NCBI GenBank assembly: GCA_015179045.1
Contig: WHUZ01000106.1
Span: 1 to 64,000 of the forward strand
Direction of reading: 5' to 3'
Source: Kalaharituber pfeilii
Lineage: Eukaryota > Ascomycota > Pezizomycetes > Pezizales > Pezizaceae
Length of the DNA stretch: 64,000 bases
Numbering within the stretch: the stretch's first letter is position 1; each line of letters opens with the position of its first letter. Shown here one piece after another: positions 55,395 through 64,000 of this stretch. A program made the translations under genes and the position numbers. The notes below the pieces were generated by a model, which saw only the letters and a program-made list of their open reading frames with translations, ran no database searches and was not told the origin of the DNA.

Positions 55395-56077
55395 GGTTAC
55401 CCTGAACTGTTTTAAGATCCACCGGGTTCTTTTTTTTTTTTTTTTTTTTAATATCAATTATCGCAGGCCACCCTAAGGGCTATGGCGATGTTATGCTAGA
55501 TAAAAAAAGAGAAAGGTTAAAAACCACGACAGAAACATTCCCGCCTAAAAACACCAATCCTGAACCCGGCCTAAATACATGTGTTACCCGCGGATCCCTC
55601 CGTGTTGCGGGTGTCGCCCAGTCCACCGGGTTCAAGGAATCTCATTACTTGCCCACTAGCACAGTTTTGGATAATGACAAGTATACTTTTGGATAAGCAG
55701 CGCTTAAGGGTTATGATTACACTGTTTGGATAACAATAATTACTGAAGGCACGGCACTTAAGGAATTGCGCTTTTTGGATAACATCGATCATGCTGAAGA
55801 CACGGAGCTTAAGGAAGCCTTTCTACATCTCTCTGTTTCTGTGTTGCCCTCTCCTGTATATAAAGACTCCTTTTCCACCCCGTACTCTAGACCCCTCAAG
55901 CAATAAATATATACTCTCCTGGCTATACTTTTTCCTCTATAACTATAAGCAGCGTTCTGCTTAAACCTGTGAGCATTGCGTGGCCCGCCTGACTCGATCT
56001 GCGACTCCGTCCTGGCTATTAGCTCCCTGAGGCCGGTCTGTTACACTGCTAAGGGATACGGCTGATTCAGGGTAACA
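55395..56077. mobile_element. Probable solo LTR, interrupted by a LINE
   Basis: Short inverted ends gttaccctgaa (55396-55406) and ttcagggtaac (56066-56076). After removing the LINE and its duplication it is about 475 bp. On the plus strand a TATA-like tgtatataaag (about 55855) and caataaata (about 55900) are spaced like promoter and polyadenylation signals. No matching target duplication was seen. Confidence 0.5.
55430..55621 (-). mobile_element. 5'-truncated LINE, 192 bp, with 12-bp TSD
   Basis: T-run (55430-55449) then the tail hairpin (minus reading catcgccatagcccttaggg, outer stem ATCG/CGAT) and about 110 bp of 3' UTR. Target duplication tccaccgggttc at 55418-55429 and 55622-55633. Confidence 0.87.
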
Positions 56078-56219
56078 GTAGTTTCGCAAGCGCTGAATGG
56101 AAGAGGCTTGACATAAGAGGCTTGCAGGAGCTCAACGGTTCCAGTTCAGCGGCAATGGCAGGTTATGGTGAAAGGCAGAGAAGATCAAGTACTGAATTAG
56201 ATTCATAACCTATTTACTA

Positions 56220-56760
56220 TATACAATGCCTTAGAGTTAGGGGCAATGCACTTCTGAACCTATATCTCTATATCGTTCCATGCGCAACGGTTTCCACCAA
56301 TGCCTATACCTCTATATCATTCTGTACGGAACAGTTTCCTACCTATGCCTATGCCTCTATATCGTTCCGTGTAGAACTGTTTCCTACCTATAGCTATACC
56401 TCTATATCAGTCCGTGCGGAACAGTTTCCCACCTATACTTCTATATCATTCCGTATAGACTAGGAATGGTTTCCCACCTATGCCTATGCCTCTATAACGT
56501 TCCGTGCGGAACGGATGGGCCTTGAGCTTAGGCTCAAGGCCTTTGGGTCAGAACAGGCTCAAGGCCTTCCACCAGGAAGCAATGCTCCTATGGTTCCACC
56601 TATACCTATACCTCTATATCGTTCCATGCAGAATGGATAGGCTCGAGGCCTTCCAGCCAGACGAGGCTCAAGTCCTTCTGCCCCGAAGCAATACCCCCCA
56701 TGGTCCTATCTATACCTATACCTTTATAGCATTTCGTGTGGAACAGATGGGTTGATTACA
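56220..56760 (+). repeat. Degenerate minisatellite (cctctatatcgttccgtgcg)
   Basis: At least seven units of about 50-60 bp with ttccgtgcggaacgg, itself partly palindromic (ttccg/cggaa), and acctatgcctatgcc. Some units carry ctcaaggccttc. Confidence 0.75.
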
Positions 56761-56829
56761 AGCGACACAAGGTTTTTCTTCACAATTAGGAAAAAAATGC
56801 AAAGACCCGCCGGCTGTCTACCAAGTTCA

Positions 56830-57125
56830 GCTCATTCTAGCTCATCTCATGGTGTCAGATCGGAGCTGTCGTAGGTATGAAATGCAGTTCATTCCACCTG
56901 ATCTCACGCCAGTGGGTCGGGGCTGCCACATCTATCAAATTCAGCTCATTCTGCATTATCTCGTGGCGTCGAATCGGGCTGGCCGTACATGTCAAATTCA
57001 CCTCATCTCTGGCCGTCAGGCCATACCTGCTCTACCAGTCAAATTCTCAGCTCATTGCAGCTCATTTCGTGCCCTTGGGTCGGAACTGCCATACATATCT
57101 CATGCCGAAATGGCTACTGAGTTCG
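56830..57125 (-). repeat. ~56-bp satellite, inverted block 3
   Basis: Reverse complement of the satellite in blocks 1 and 2 (tcaaattcagctcattctgc, ctcacgcca). About five units, diverged. Confidence 0.8.
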
Positions 57126-57189
57126 CTGCCACAATAGCTGCGTACTGAAATGGCTGTTGAAAATGGCCGCTGAAAAGTCCATATTTCGT

Positions 57190-57280
57190 AATAGGGTGCC
57201 CAAATTCATTATGTAAGAAAGTATTTGGACAGCTGACGTGATGAAATTTGGACAGCTGACATAATGAATTTGGACTTTCA
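57190..57280. repeat. Fragment of repeat R type (gacagctgacataatg)
   Basis: Two copies of tttggacagctgac in 91 bp, related to 37110-37160 and inverted 43085-43135. Confidence 0.6.
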
Positions 57281-57814
57281 CACCTACAGTCAGACCTTGC
57301 TATAACGAACACGTAAAATTTGACCCTTTCTTCTCGTTATAGCAAGGTTTTCGTTACAGAAAATTGTGACAAATTAGTCATGCAACCTTGGCAGCTGAGT
57401 TCAGACTCCTCAACAGCTATTGCAGCACATTTCGTATTGACTTACTAGCATAGTAAATAACCAAATCAAGAAATATTCGAGACTATAAAATAAAGCATAA
57501 GTGAATCTTGAACTAATAGAAATCTGTAACGGACTGCCTTCAGTCCCGACAAGCACTCAGTAATGAGAACAGTCAAGATGTCAACAACTACTAACAAGCA
57601 GTGAGCAGCAAGTAAATTTGAGAAGCATCAGATTATCTATGCAAGAAAGATATGAGCTGAAACATCTAAAAGAGACCTTGAATGAGTTTCATAGGCATTT
57701 TATGAATGTCGTTGTCTTAATGTATAAAATTCTTATAAACATTTAGGCTTTGCTATTCGTCACAGGCAAGGACATAAGAGTAGCTTAGTGGATCGCCAGG
57801 GAGGGTTCTATATA

Positions 57815-58490
57815 TTTTTTTTTTTTTTTTTTTATGTCATCACTCGCATGCCGCCCAATGGGCTATGATATGGCGGGGGTTTATTAAAAGAAAGAAACAA
57901 ACGTAACTACTCGTCTAGGTACATGTGGGTCCCACGGACTTCTCTGGTGTTGTGGGTGGGTCGATGCGGGGGACGTCTTTCCTTCACCTGTCCCACTCGT
58001 ATCGGCAAGCCCTCAGCCATCTTCCTCCGAGTCTCACCCTGTCCATTTCAAGGATGTCTTCCTCCAGGTAGAGCACCACCGAGCTTGTCTTTTTGCCCTC
58101 CTCTTGCAAAGTCTCCTTATTCCTTAGCCATCTTATCCCTGCTGTCTTTCCCATGTCTTTGTTGTCTTCTTCCAACCATCTCCGAACCTTCCCTAGATCC
58201 TTTCTCAGGGCTATTCCGTGTATTACGATGCCCTGTCTGGAGGTGGCGGCATCGCGGATGGATGGTCGGGCTGGGGATTTGGCGTTTTGGGGTCGAGGGG
58301 GCGGAGTTGGTTTCCGGGGTGGGTCTGGGATGGGGAGTGGGCGTGGAGGCTGATGCCGATGCTGTTGGTGTGTACGATGACGGGGCGCGATCTTCCTGGC
58401 CTCCGTATCGTCAAGTCTCTTCTTCAAGGCGTACGGCTGTGTCGATGCCGCTTTGCCTTTCCTTTTCTTGGGGGTTTCTATAGATTTCAT
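57815..58490 (-). mobile_element. LINE reduced to ORF1 plus 3' tail
   Basis: T-run 57815-57833, then tail hairpin (minus reading catagcccattgggcggc) and short 3' UTR, directly next to ORF1. ORF2 is absent, so this is an internally deleted or template-switched copy. The 5' edge is near 58480; ggttctata (57804) resembles ggtttctata (58474), a possible imperfect target duplication. Confidence 0.7.
57984..58490 (-). CDS. LINE ORF1 fragment (RRM-like), 168 codons, open
   Basis: Minus-strand frame: a basic N-terminus (KKRKGKAASTQPYALKKR), a Pro/His-rich linker, then GIVIHGIALRKDLGKVRRWL ... TSSVVLYLEEDILEMDRVRL and GGRWLRACRYEWDR. The beta-alpha-beta pattern is that of the RRM found in ORF1 proteins of Tad1-type LINEs. 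The usual zinc knuckles after YEWDR are missing; a stop and the 3' UTR follow. The same RRM start is at 44229. The ATG may lie in flanking DNA. Confidence 0.65.
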   Translation of the reverse strand: MKSIETPKKRKGKAASTQPYALKKRLDDTEARKIAPRHRTHQQHRHQPPRPLPIPDPPRKPTPPPRPQNAKSPARPSIRDAATSRQGIVIHGIALRKDLGKVRRWLEEDNKDMGKTAGIRWLRNKETLQEEGKKTSSVVLYLEEDILEMDRVRLGGRWLRACRYEWDR

Positions 58491-58506
58491 TTGCCCATTT
58501 TCGTTA

Positions 58507-59035
58507 TCTCTTGGGCGGGTGAAACTTCGCTAAATTCGATGCACTAGTTTCACTACTTTTGGTCCTTGTCATGCTGATCAATCATATCAAATGCAACGTA
58601 CACATTTACTTGTGGCATTGCACTCGCCTACTACGAGACTAATGAGACTGTATAAGTCCATATTATTGACTGCTAGTACTAACTACATGATCTAATAGTT
58701 ATGCTATTGTTATTCTATGGTAGTACTTTATAGCTTGCTGCTCGAGTATGCTTTAGCTATGTCTACAATACCAGCGGCTGCATAAATTCATGATAGTATT
58801 TAGTATCTCGCTACAAGTGCATTGACCTTCCTTTCAAGTACTTTAATAAATAACTTCGAGAGCGTTCTAGTAGATACAAGGACATTGAATAGATGTGCGC
58901 TGTTCCCGTGCCTGAGATATATGCACTGGCCATTGCTTGAGGTCAGGAATTTGATAGTACACAGACCCTCTTGGCTGGACGCCATACAGTGAAACTAGTG
59001 CATCGAATTTAGCGAAGTTTCACCCGCCCAAGAGA
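58507..59035. mobile_element. TA-flanked MITE, copy 2 (inverted interior)
   Basis: Arms tctcttgggcgggtgaaact ... of about 48 bp, TA at 58505-58506 and 59036-59037, 529 bp. The interior matches copy 1 (45082-45602) in opposite orientation. Nested in the pogo-like element next to the LINE. Confidence 0.88.
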
Positions 59036-59227
59036 TAGCAAGAACAATTTGTATGTGGACAGAAATAACTTCCCCTAAATTTTTTTTCCGTTTCTTTATT
59101 TGGTGGGATTTCGTTATAGCAAGGGCAGAATAGGTGGAGAGGGAGATCGCCGAGGGCAGTGCGTTCGTAATAGCAAGGTTTTCGCTATAGCTGGGTTCGT
59201 TATAGCAAGGTCTGACTGTATTCTTTC

Positions 59228-59345
59228 TTGCCAAGCATACGAAAACATGCTAGTTTCCGCCAAATACCGCATAGCGCATAATATGCATTATCCCCTGTCC
59301 AAATACTTATTTTTCTGTCTAGTAGAGGTCCGTCCGATGGCTGTC
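59228..59345 (-). repeat. Partial copy of repeat R
   Basis: aagcatacgaaaacatgcta, ataatatgcattatcccctg and aatacttatttttc match 36985-37065 inverted. Confidence 0.7.
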
Positions 59346-59503
59346 GCTACGCTCTGACCATGCCGACATTCCTTGTGATACACATCCGTGCCCAACCCAT
59401 GTTTCACTGTAGCTATCGGTTGATCAGACCGAATTGTCACTCGCAGCCAGTGCGGGTGGATATCCCCTTCACGAGTGGACCCTGACAGTAGGTTTCAACT
59501 CTG
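59346..59503. other. Spacer, nothing recognised
   Basis: Short unique sequence before the Copia remnant. Confidence 0.4.
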
Positions 59504-59785
59504 TTAGTACTGTAGTAGCAGCTTCCCGCTAATTAAATTGCTGAATTCCTGGTGGTACAGCACGTCTTTCAGTTCGATTCGTTGGTTTTTGTGAGTGAAT
59601 ATGATGTCTCCTTTTACATAGCACACTATGCTACGCCCGTCATGGCTTTTGGTGGCTATTTCGGTAGATGTAATATTTGACATCCATTCCTTGTGCATTG
59701 TGGTGTGCGCATCTGATGTTGTCTCGTATTCGAACCACTCTCGATCGACGTTAGCCGAGTTGATTCTTACTGCACGGGAACGCAT
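59504..59785 (-). pseudogene. Copia gag-pol fragment (protease to pre-integrase)
   Basis: Minus frame of 93 codons: WFEYETTSDAHTTMHKEWM occupies the protease position (the D-S/T-G motif is lost), followed by DGRSIVCYVKGDIIFTHKNQ and IELKDVLYHQEFSNLISGKL, the conserved segment after Copia protease. Flanks contain no LTR. Non-functional fragment. Confidence 0.7.
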
Positions 59786-60874
59786 CTGATGCTGTGTTGT
59801 ATTCCACTCTCTATCGGCCGACGGATGTTTAATGCTGTGGGATTCTTAACGATTCTTAACTTTGTTTATATCTTTTTCTGTGAATTGAATGGGTCCCTTA
59901 TATAGATGCACTTCACCATATCACTCCTGAGGTTTCTAAAATTTCCAACTGGATAAATTATACATATGCCTATGGAGAAATTGAGCGAGCATTGCACACT
60001 GTATGAAGTGGATCATCCATCCCATCCCTGCTGTTACATGTATATAATGTCCAAATTATACTGTGGTTATCACTCGAAGGAGCTCTATGAATTATACCAG
60101 GAGCACACAGACCACTTTCGAACCAGACCACTTTGGAACTGCTACTTATCACCTGCTAATAGGATTTGCTTATCTCCGGTAGTCATTTTGTGCCGGGTGG
60201 CGCTAAGACGGCCCCTACAGGGAAATGCAACCAGACATGTATTCCGGCAGAGGACACAGACCTCTTTTGAATCGAGGTTTGCGAGTGCAATCCATGTAGT
60301 GCATCGACCCAAAAAGATAATGTAGAGTCCAGATTGCTATTACCTAATTTTATTGCTGCATATCAAAATTTCCCCTAACACCAAAAATATTATCTAAACC
60401 CGTTCAGAACAACGTTCAGAGCATCATCCCCTAAACCAAACTGTCACAGCCCACCTACGCATGCATCGATATCATCCTTTTCCGCAGCCGACAAGTCAAG
60501 CCGAGCCGACGTGCCAAGCCGGAAGGTGAGACATTACTAATAGCCCACTCGGAAAGGCTTGACAAGCCGTCCCGGTCCGGTTGATTAGCCCTCTGACAGC
60601 TCATTGATATGCCTTCCAATATTAGCATCACTATTGCCGCTCTTGCATTCCGGATACTCTTTCTCATATCGTTATAGTCCTGTATTCCCTTTCTATGTCA
60701 ATTCCCCAGCATATAAGGGCCCCAAGCCCGCCTCTGTAGATAGCTCTTCTTCTCCTTGTCCGTTGTCTTGTTGATTAATAGACCCGCCTGGTTTAGTCCT
60801 CGACCCATAGCCGCCAAACCGCCGCCGATACCGTACCCCTTGGCAGCCACCGACGTTACACAAACCTTCTCATC
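59786..60874. other. No gene recognised; 5' flank of the 239-aa gene
   Basis: Only short unconvincing ORFs (for example 59966-60325). A TATA-like catataaggg at about 60710-60719 lies some 160 bp before the start codon at 60875 and may be its promoter. Confidence 0.4.
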
Positions 60875-61825
60875 ATGGTCCACGCAAAAAAACAATCACT
60901 CTCACCCACTCACGGGCCGTCAAAATACGACTTGACATATTTTGATAATACTAACTATGAATCCTGGAATCATGGGAATTTCTCAAAGCATTGGAAAACA
61001 CGTCCAGGAAGAGGTACCAGGAAAATCACTACAAGAGCCTCCAAGAAATTATGCAACGAAGCATGGTACAAGTGCTTGCAACATGTTCGCACTACCGCGA
61101 GTGACGCACAGAAGGCCACCATTGATACCCTCTTGAACTGTGCTGCTAAGGTAAGCGACATCATCAATACGGTTGCATCATTTGGTCGATTCCTCCATCA
61201 TTCCTTGGCACTATATGCGGTGCCCTGGTTTGCCTGCATAGACTCCCACTGTAGCTTTTTCTGCACTTTGGGGAAACAGTCTTTGTAGGGTTGATGCCGT
61301 CCCTGTGCTAATATTGCCTTGGGCACGCTTACTAGGATACACCTGCTCTAACCACTAATAATGCATCGATTACTGGGCCCACCACGGGCTCAATTCTGCA
61401 ACTCACTACCGTTCACAATTCGCTACATGGTTCTCCAACAAGCCCTCGGCACCATTCTCCGATACGCATTCCATGTGGTTCCCCAGTAAGCACTCGAGTC
61501 CTCAGTCCTACTCCTTCTGATTGTTACAAGGAGGCCTATGGCTCAGCAAGAGGTATGATTTTATCCACAGTTCCTCTTGTCCATGCTAATTAATATAGAG
61601 TATGATGCTTCTCGCCTTGAAGAAATGGCAGCTGCCAACTTCCAGTACTCACTGCAAATTCAAATGTTGCAAGCGGAAGTAGAAGCGCTCCGGCAGCAGC
61701 AGGAGCGGGATGCGCAGACATTGTGCATATTACAGAAGCAAAGCGTGCAGGACAGGGAGCGATTGTGCAGGCTGGAGAAAGCTCTTCTCTCTGTTGGGGA
61801 CATCTGTACAGGATTGCACCTGTAA
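60875..61825 (+). CDS. Intact three-exon gene, ~239 aa, C-terminal coiled coil
   Basis: Exons 60875-61150, 61336-61552 and 61599-61825. Introns: 185 bp (GTAAGC...CTAG) and 46 bp (GTATGA...ATAG with a TGCTAAT branch). Joined phase is consistent (GAG codon across intron 2) and no stops occur. N-terminal part: MVHAKKQSLSPTHG, then aromatic/basic KYDLTYFDNTNYESWNHGNF and GRGTRKITTRASKKLCNEAW. Middle: Ser/Thr/Pro-rich, probably disordered. C-terminal about 70 residues (LEEMAAANFQYSLQIQMLQ, VEALRQQQERDAQ, RERLCRLEKALL) form a heptad-like coiled coil. No family recognised. A homodimeric or scaffold role is only suggested by the coiled coil. The start has catcATGG context. Not overlapped by repeats. 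Confidence 0.75.
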
Positions 61826-62097
61826 CGGGACATTCATCAGGAAAGAGAAAAGTGCTCCTTTCCCGGACCCGGATAGTCTTAGGTGGTATCCAGAGGGGAT
61901 TTTTGTTTTTGATTTAACTTTTTTCTCTTTGTTTCCTCATTTTTTCTTGGTCTCCGGTTGCTTGTATTTATATGGCTTGTTAGTATTGCTTTTGTCTCTT
62001 TTCATACACGGTCCGCCTTTAGAGTGTCTTTTTTCCCTCCGTTTCTTTCTCTTTATTTCTTTTCCTGTGAGTTTCATTTTAGTATGGCTTGTTTGTC
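61826..62097. other. T-rich 3' flank of the 239-aa gene
   Basis: Pyrimidine-rich sequence with no credible gene. The ORFs here are low complexity. Confidence 0.4.
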
Positions 62098-62108
62098 TCT
62101 ATCTCTTT

Positions 62109-62164
62109 TTTATTTTATATTTTATGTCAATACTCGCATGCTACCCTAAGGGCTATGGCGAGGT
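62109..62164 (-). mobile_element. 56-bp LINE stub with 11-bp TSD
   Basis: Minus reading: cctcgccatagcccttaggg, then tagcatgcgagtattgacat and an A-rich tail, that is, the whole hairpin and little else. Target duplication tctatctcttt at 62098-62108 and 62165-62175. Confidence 0.88.
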
Positions 62165-62289
62165 TCTATCTCTTTCATTCCATTGATATTGTGGGTTCTA
62201 TGACGTTCAGCTGAAGATTTTGACGGGATCTATTGGATTTTTTTATTTTTTATTTTATTTATTTTTCTTTTTAAACTGAATGTTTTATT

Positions 62290-62385
62290 ATTTTTTTTTT
62301 TTTTATAAATTTTTTTTCTCTTTTTTCTATTTTAGATATCATAACTCGTGTGCTGCCCTGTTGGCTATGATGGGAATTAGATGGT
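62290..62385 (-). mobile_element. LINE stub, decayed
   Basis: Minus reading catcatagccaacagggcagc then acacgagttatgatat and an A/T-rich tail (T-runs 62290-62330). Hairpin partly preserved. Target duplication not evident. Confidence 0.55.
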
Positions 62386-62766
62386 TGAATAATGTGTTTT
62401 TGTGCTGTGTTACTCGGTATATCTATTATCAGTTCAGTATTTTTTGCGTTTTTTCTTTTTTTTTTTTTTTATTTTATTTAATATATATATGTTAAGATGG
62501 GTCTAATACAATATGAAGGCTTGAAATGTGAACCCGGACGTTCAGAGGCAGAAAGGTGCGTTGTAATAAGAACGTTGCAGATATATGTGGGGAAGATGCA
62601 GTTAAAAGAAGAGTTCCAGACGTCAGTCACTAGGCCGAGGTTCATGATTTAAAAGAATGGATGTTTTGCACCCCGGGTGGCAAGTCTGCGTCAGAGGCGC
62701 TAGTGGCGTCTGACGCACAGGACGCAAAAATTTTCCGTTCCTGATGTTGTATAGCGAGCCGGGTAA
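62386..62766. other. AT-rich spacer
   Basis: No gene. A 9-bp inverted repeat, tgcgtcaga / tctgacgca, lies at about 62689-62720. Confidence 0.4.
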
Positions 62767-62856
62767 ATAGCTTCATGCTAAAAGATGACCTCTGACAAGC
62801 ATTTTAGGATGATAGCTTCACGCTAAAAGATGACCTCTGACAAGCATTTCAGGATG
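62767..62856 (+). repeat. 45-bp direct repeat, two copies
   Basis: atagcttcatgctaaaagat at 62767 and atagcttcacgctaaaagat at 62812, two differences in 45 bp. Confidence 0.92.
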
Positions 62857-63029
62857 TCGGTACAATATATATGGGTAAAAGGGATGTGACCTGAGTGCGT
62901 ATTGCAGTCTCGAAAGTGTATATAAGTGGTGTTCATGGCTGTGTGTTCTCCTTTCCTTTTTCTCTTTACGCAACCTCTTGTATTTAGTTTCTACTAAGTA
63001 GAGTGGTTACCTGCTGTGCCGATCCGCTG
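62857..63029 (+). promoter_or_regulatory. Possible TATA-type promoter region
   Basis: gtgtatataagtgg at about 62918-62931 is followed by a ctttcctttttctctt pyrimidine tract and gcaacc, a promoter-like arrangement. No gene follows before the LINE stub; it may belong to an unrecognised LTR. Confidence 0.3.
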
Positions 63030-63041
63030 AACTGCTGTACC

Positions 63042-63092
63042 TTTTTTTTTTTTATTTTTTATGTCATTACTCGCATGCCGCCTTGTAGGCTA
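63042..63092 (-). mobile_element. 51-bp LINE stub with 12-bp TSD
   Basis: Minus reading: agcctacaaggcggcatgcg, agtaatgacat, then A-rich tail. Target duplication aactgctgtacc at 63030-63041 and 63093-63104. Confidence 0.9.
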
Positions 63093-63104
63093 AACTGCTG
63101 TACC

Positions 63105-64000
63105 GCTGTGAACCGTTGAACCGCCTTGCTGCCGCGAACTGCTGAACTGCCGCCTGCCGCCTCCTGCCTGCGCTCCGTAGATCGCCGTCATCCATGGGCC
63201 CCAGACCACATCCGCCGTTACAGCACCTCGACCAAGAAAATGAGGCAATTGCCCCTTGAAAAGGCTTTTTTCCTTTGTCGTTCTATAATAATTGATCCAT
63301 TATCTTTAATATTTCTAAATTCTATAACAATATTTTCTTAATCTTTGGTCCAGAGGTGTTTGCGATGCATAACTCTATCTTGACTCTACTCGAACTTTGC
63401 CTAGCAAGTCACTTTAGGTGACCAGTATGTATTGTGCCGTGTAATTGAAAGTCTAGTATTACTAAGGCAAAAGATTATATAAGGTGTCCTATCTTCATGT
63501 AAAACACATCTAGCATGCTCACTCCAGTTTTCCAGCCACGATGGCCTGCTATTTTTGTTCTCGCAATCATCGGTCATGTGGATCTGACATCCCTACTTTC
63601 CAATGTTTCGCAAACGCATGTCTTCGTTATTGCAAAGATCTTGATTATGTGGGCCAGTGGGCACAACCAGACATATTTGCTTTCATGCACTTCAACGTGG
63701 AAAGCTTACAACCATTTCAGATACACTCCTGTCAACCATCCTATCAACCCTCGCCTATTCTGAGCAATCTATTTATGAGGTTGCTCTTTTTGTTACAGGC
63801 CATCATTCTCTTGAGTGAATCTTGCCTTTGGTCGTTCGGGGGTTATTGCGCATACCATGACCGGGAAATAATTTTATGGGCCATTTTCACCCGATGTGCA
63901 TGTCAAAACGCGTGGAAAATCGAAATGTGCTACTTTCCTCCTCCTTTCAGCAAGGAAAGTTATCATACCTTCATTGGCTGTCCACATTACACCGAAGAAG
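63105..64000. other. No gene recognised
   Basis: Short Pro/Cys-type repeats (gaactgctgaactgccg) at 63115-63175, then apparently unique DNA. The frame at 63515-63763 (82 codons) has no supporting signal. The window may end inside a gene not visible here. Confidence 0.4.

Larger units (their letters stand above)
57287..59218. mobile_element. TA-flanked pogo/Fot-like element with 24-bp perfect TIRs, hosting two insertions
   Basis: Left cagtcagaccttgctataac at 57287 and right end gttatagcaaggtctgactg at 59218 are exact inverted repeats over 24 bp, flanked by TA (57285-57286; 59219-59220). Subterminal copies of ttatagcaagg (57340, 59115, 59170) are typical of pogo-related elements. Without the LINE and MITE inside, about 0.7 kb remains and no transposase, so it is non-autonomous. 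Confidence 0.88.

Noticed and set aside
55582..56077. Solo LTR starting at tgttaccc 55582
   Set aside because: That start lies inside a LINE insertion defined by a 12-bp target duplication; the better left end is about 55395.
57923..58547. Plus-strand ORFs over the 58-kb LINE
   Set aside because: Antisense to the ORF1 frame on the minus strand, which has a recognisable RRM-like pattern.
63515..63763. 82-codon ORF as a gene
   Set aside because: No introns, promoter, domain or repeat partner to support it.

Overview
The window looks like transposon-rich nuclear DNA of a filamentous fungus. Introns are 46-185 bp with GTAAGT/GTATGT donors and CTAAC/GCTAAT-like branch sites, and there are Tf1/sushi-type chromodomain Gypsy elements, a Clr5-domain protein, and many coding remnants peppered with transition-type stops. 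A Pezizomycete (truffle-like) source is possible, but I cannot prove the taxon from sequence alone. Only three loci read as uninterrupted coding sequence: a four-exon gene at 45767-49559 (about 1208 aa), a three-exon gene at 60875-61825 (about 239 aa), and the 3' part of a LINE ORF2 at 39155-40246. The rest is mobile DNA, its remnants, tandem repeats and low-complexity sequence.

Layout. 1-5260: 3' part of a purine-rich non-LTR retrotransposon (ORF1 with two zinc knuckles; ORF2 with endonuclease, reverse transcriptase and C-terminal zinc finger; poly-A). 5480-6740: a degenerate ~56-bp satellite that returns at 38.65-41.79 kb and, inverted, at 56.8-57.1 kb. 7559-36938: one large DNA transposon (called element T here), flanked by TA and sitting inside a dispersed repeat whose unoccupied paralogue lies at 43083-43500. 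Element T carries a decayed 2OG-Fe(II) dioxygenase-like gene, a Clr5 plus DDE-integrase-like gene and a third, convergent gene. It was later split by a nest of five LTR elements. Gypsy B1 (9633-31038, minus) contains Gypsy A (14270-22651, plus) and, in its own 5' LTR, Gypsy B2 (23476-30433, minus). Gypsy A and B2 each contain one copy of an 877-bp TRIM (18303-19180; 23747-24623). All five have perfect 5-bp target-site duplications.

37.0-45.0 kb: repeats, a solo B-family LTR (37961-43038) split by about 4.3 kb, satellite arrays, a 5'-truncated LINE with an intact RNase H domain, a second more truncated copy, and LINE 'stubs' only 38-48 bp long. 45.08-50.2 kb: a 521-bp MITE just upstream of the intact 1208-aa gene, then a 48-bp tandem repeat and an LTR fragment. 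51.5-55.1 kb: an element-like locus with inverted ends and two convergent related genes around a 43-bp minisatellite. 55.4-59.3 kb: a solo LTR hit by a LINE, a minisatellite, and a TA-flanked pogo-like element holding a LINE and the second MITE copy. 59.5-64 kb: a Copia remnant, the intact 239-aa gene and further LINE stubs.

Two mechanistic themes recur. First, many elements of very different length end in the same ~45-nt sequence plus poly-A, predicted to form a hairpin (GCCC/GGGC inner stem, CTCG/CGAG or ATCG/CGAT outer stem). Several insertions are little more than this tail, flanked by 11-14-bp duplications, so it is probably the minimal template recognised by the LINE reverse transcriptase. 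Second, Gypsy A and the TRIM have unrelated LTR sequences but both place, one base after the 5' LTR, a 13-nt tract perfectly complementary to a site within the LTR, which is the arrangement expected for Tf1-type self-primed reverse transcription.
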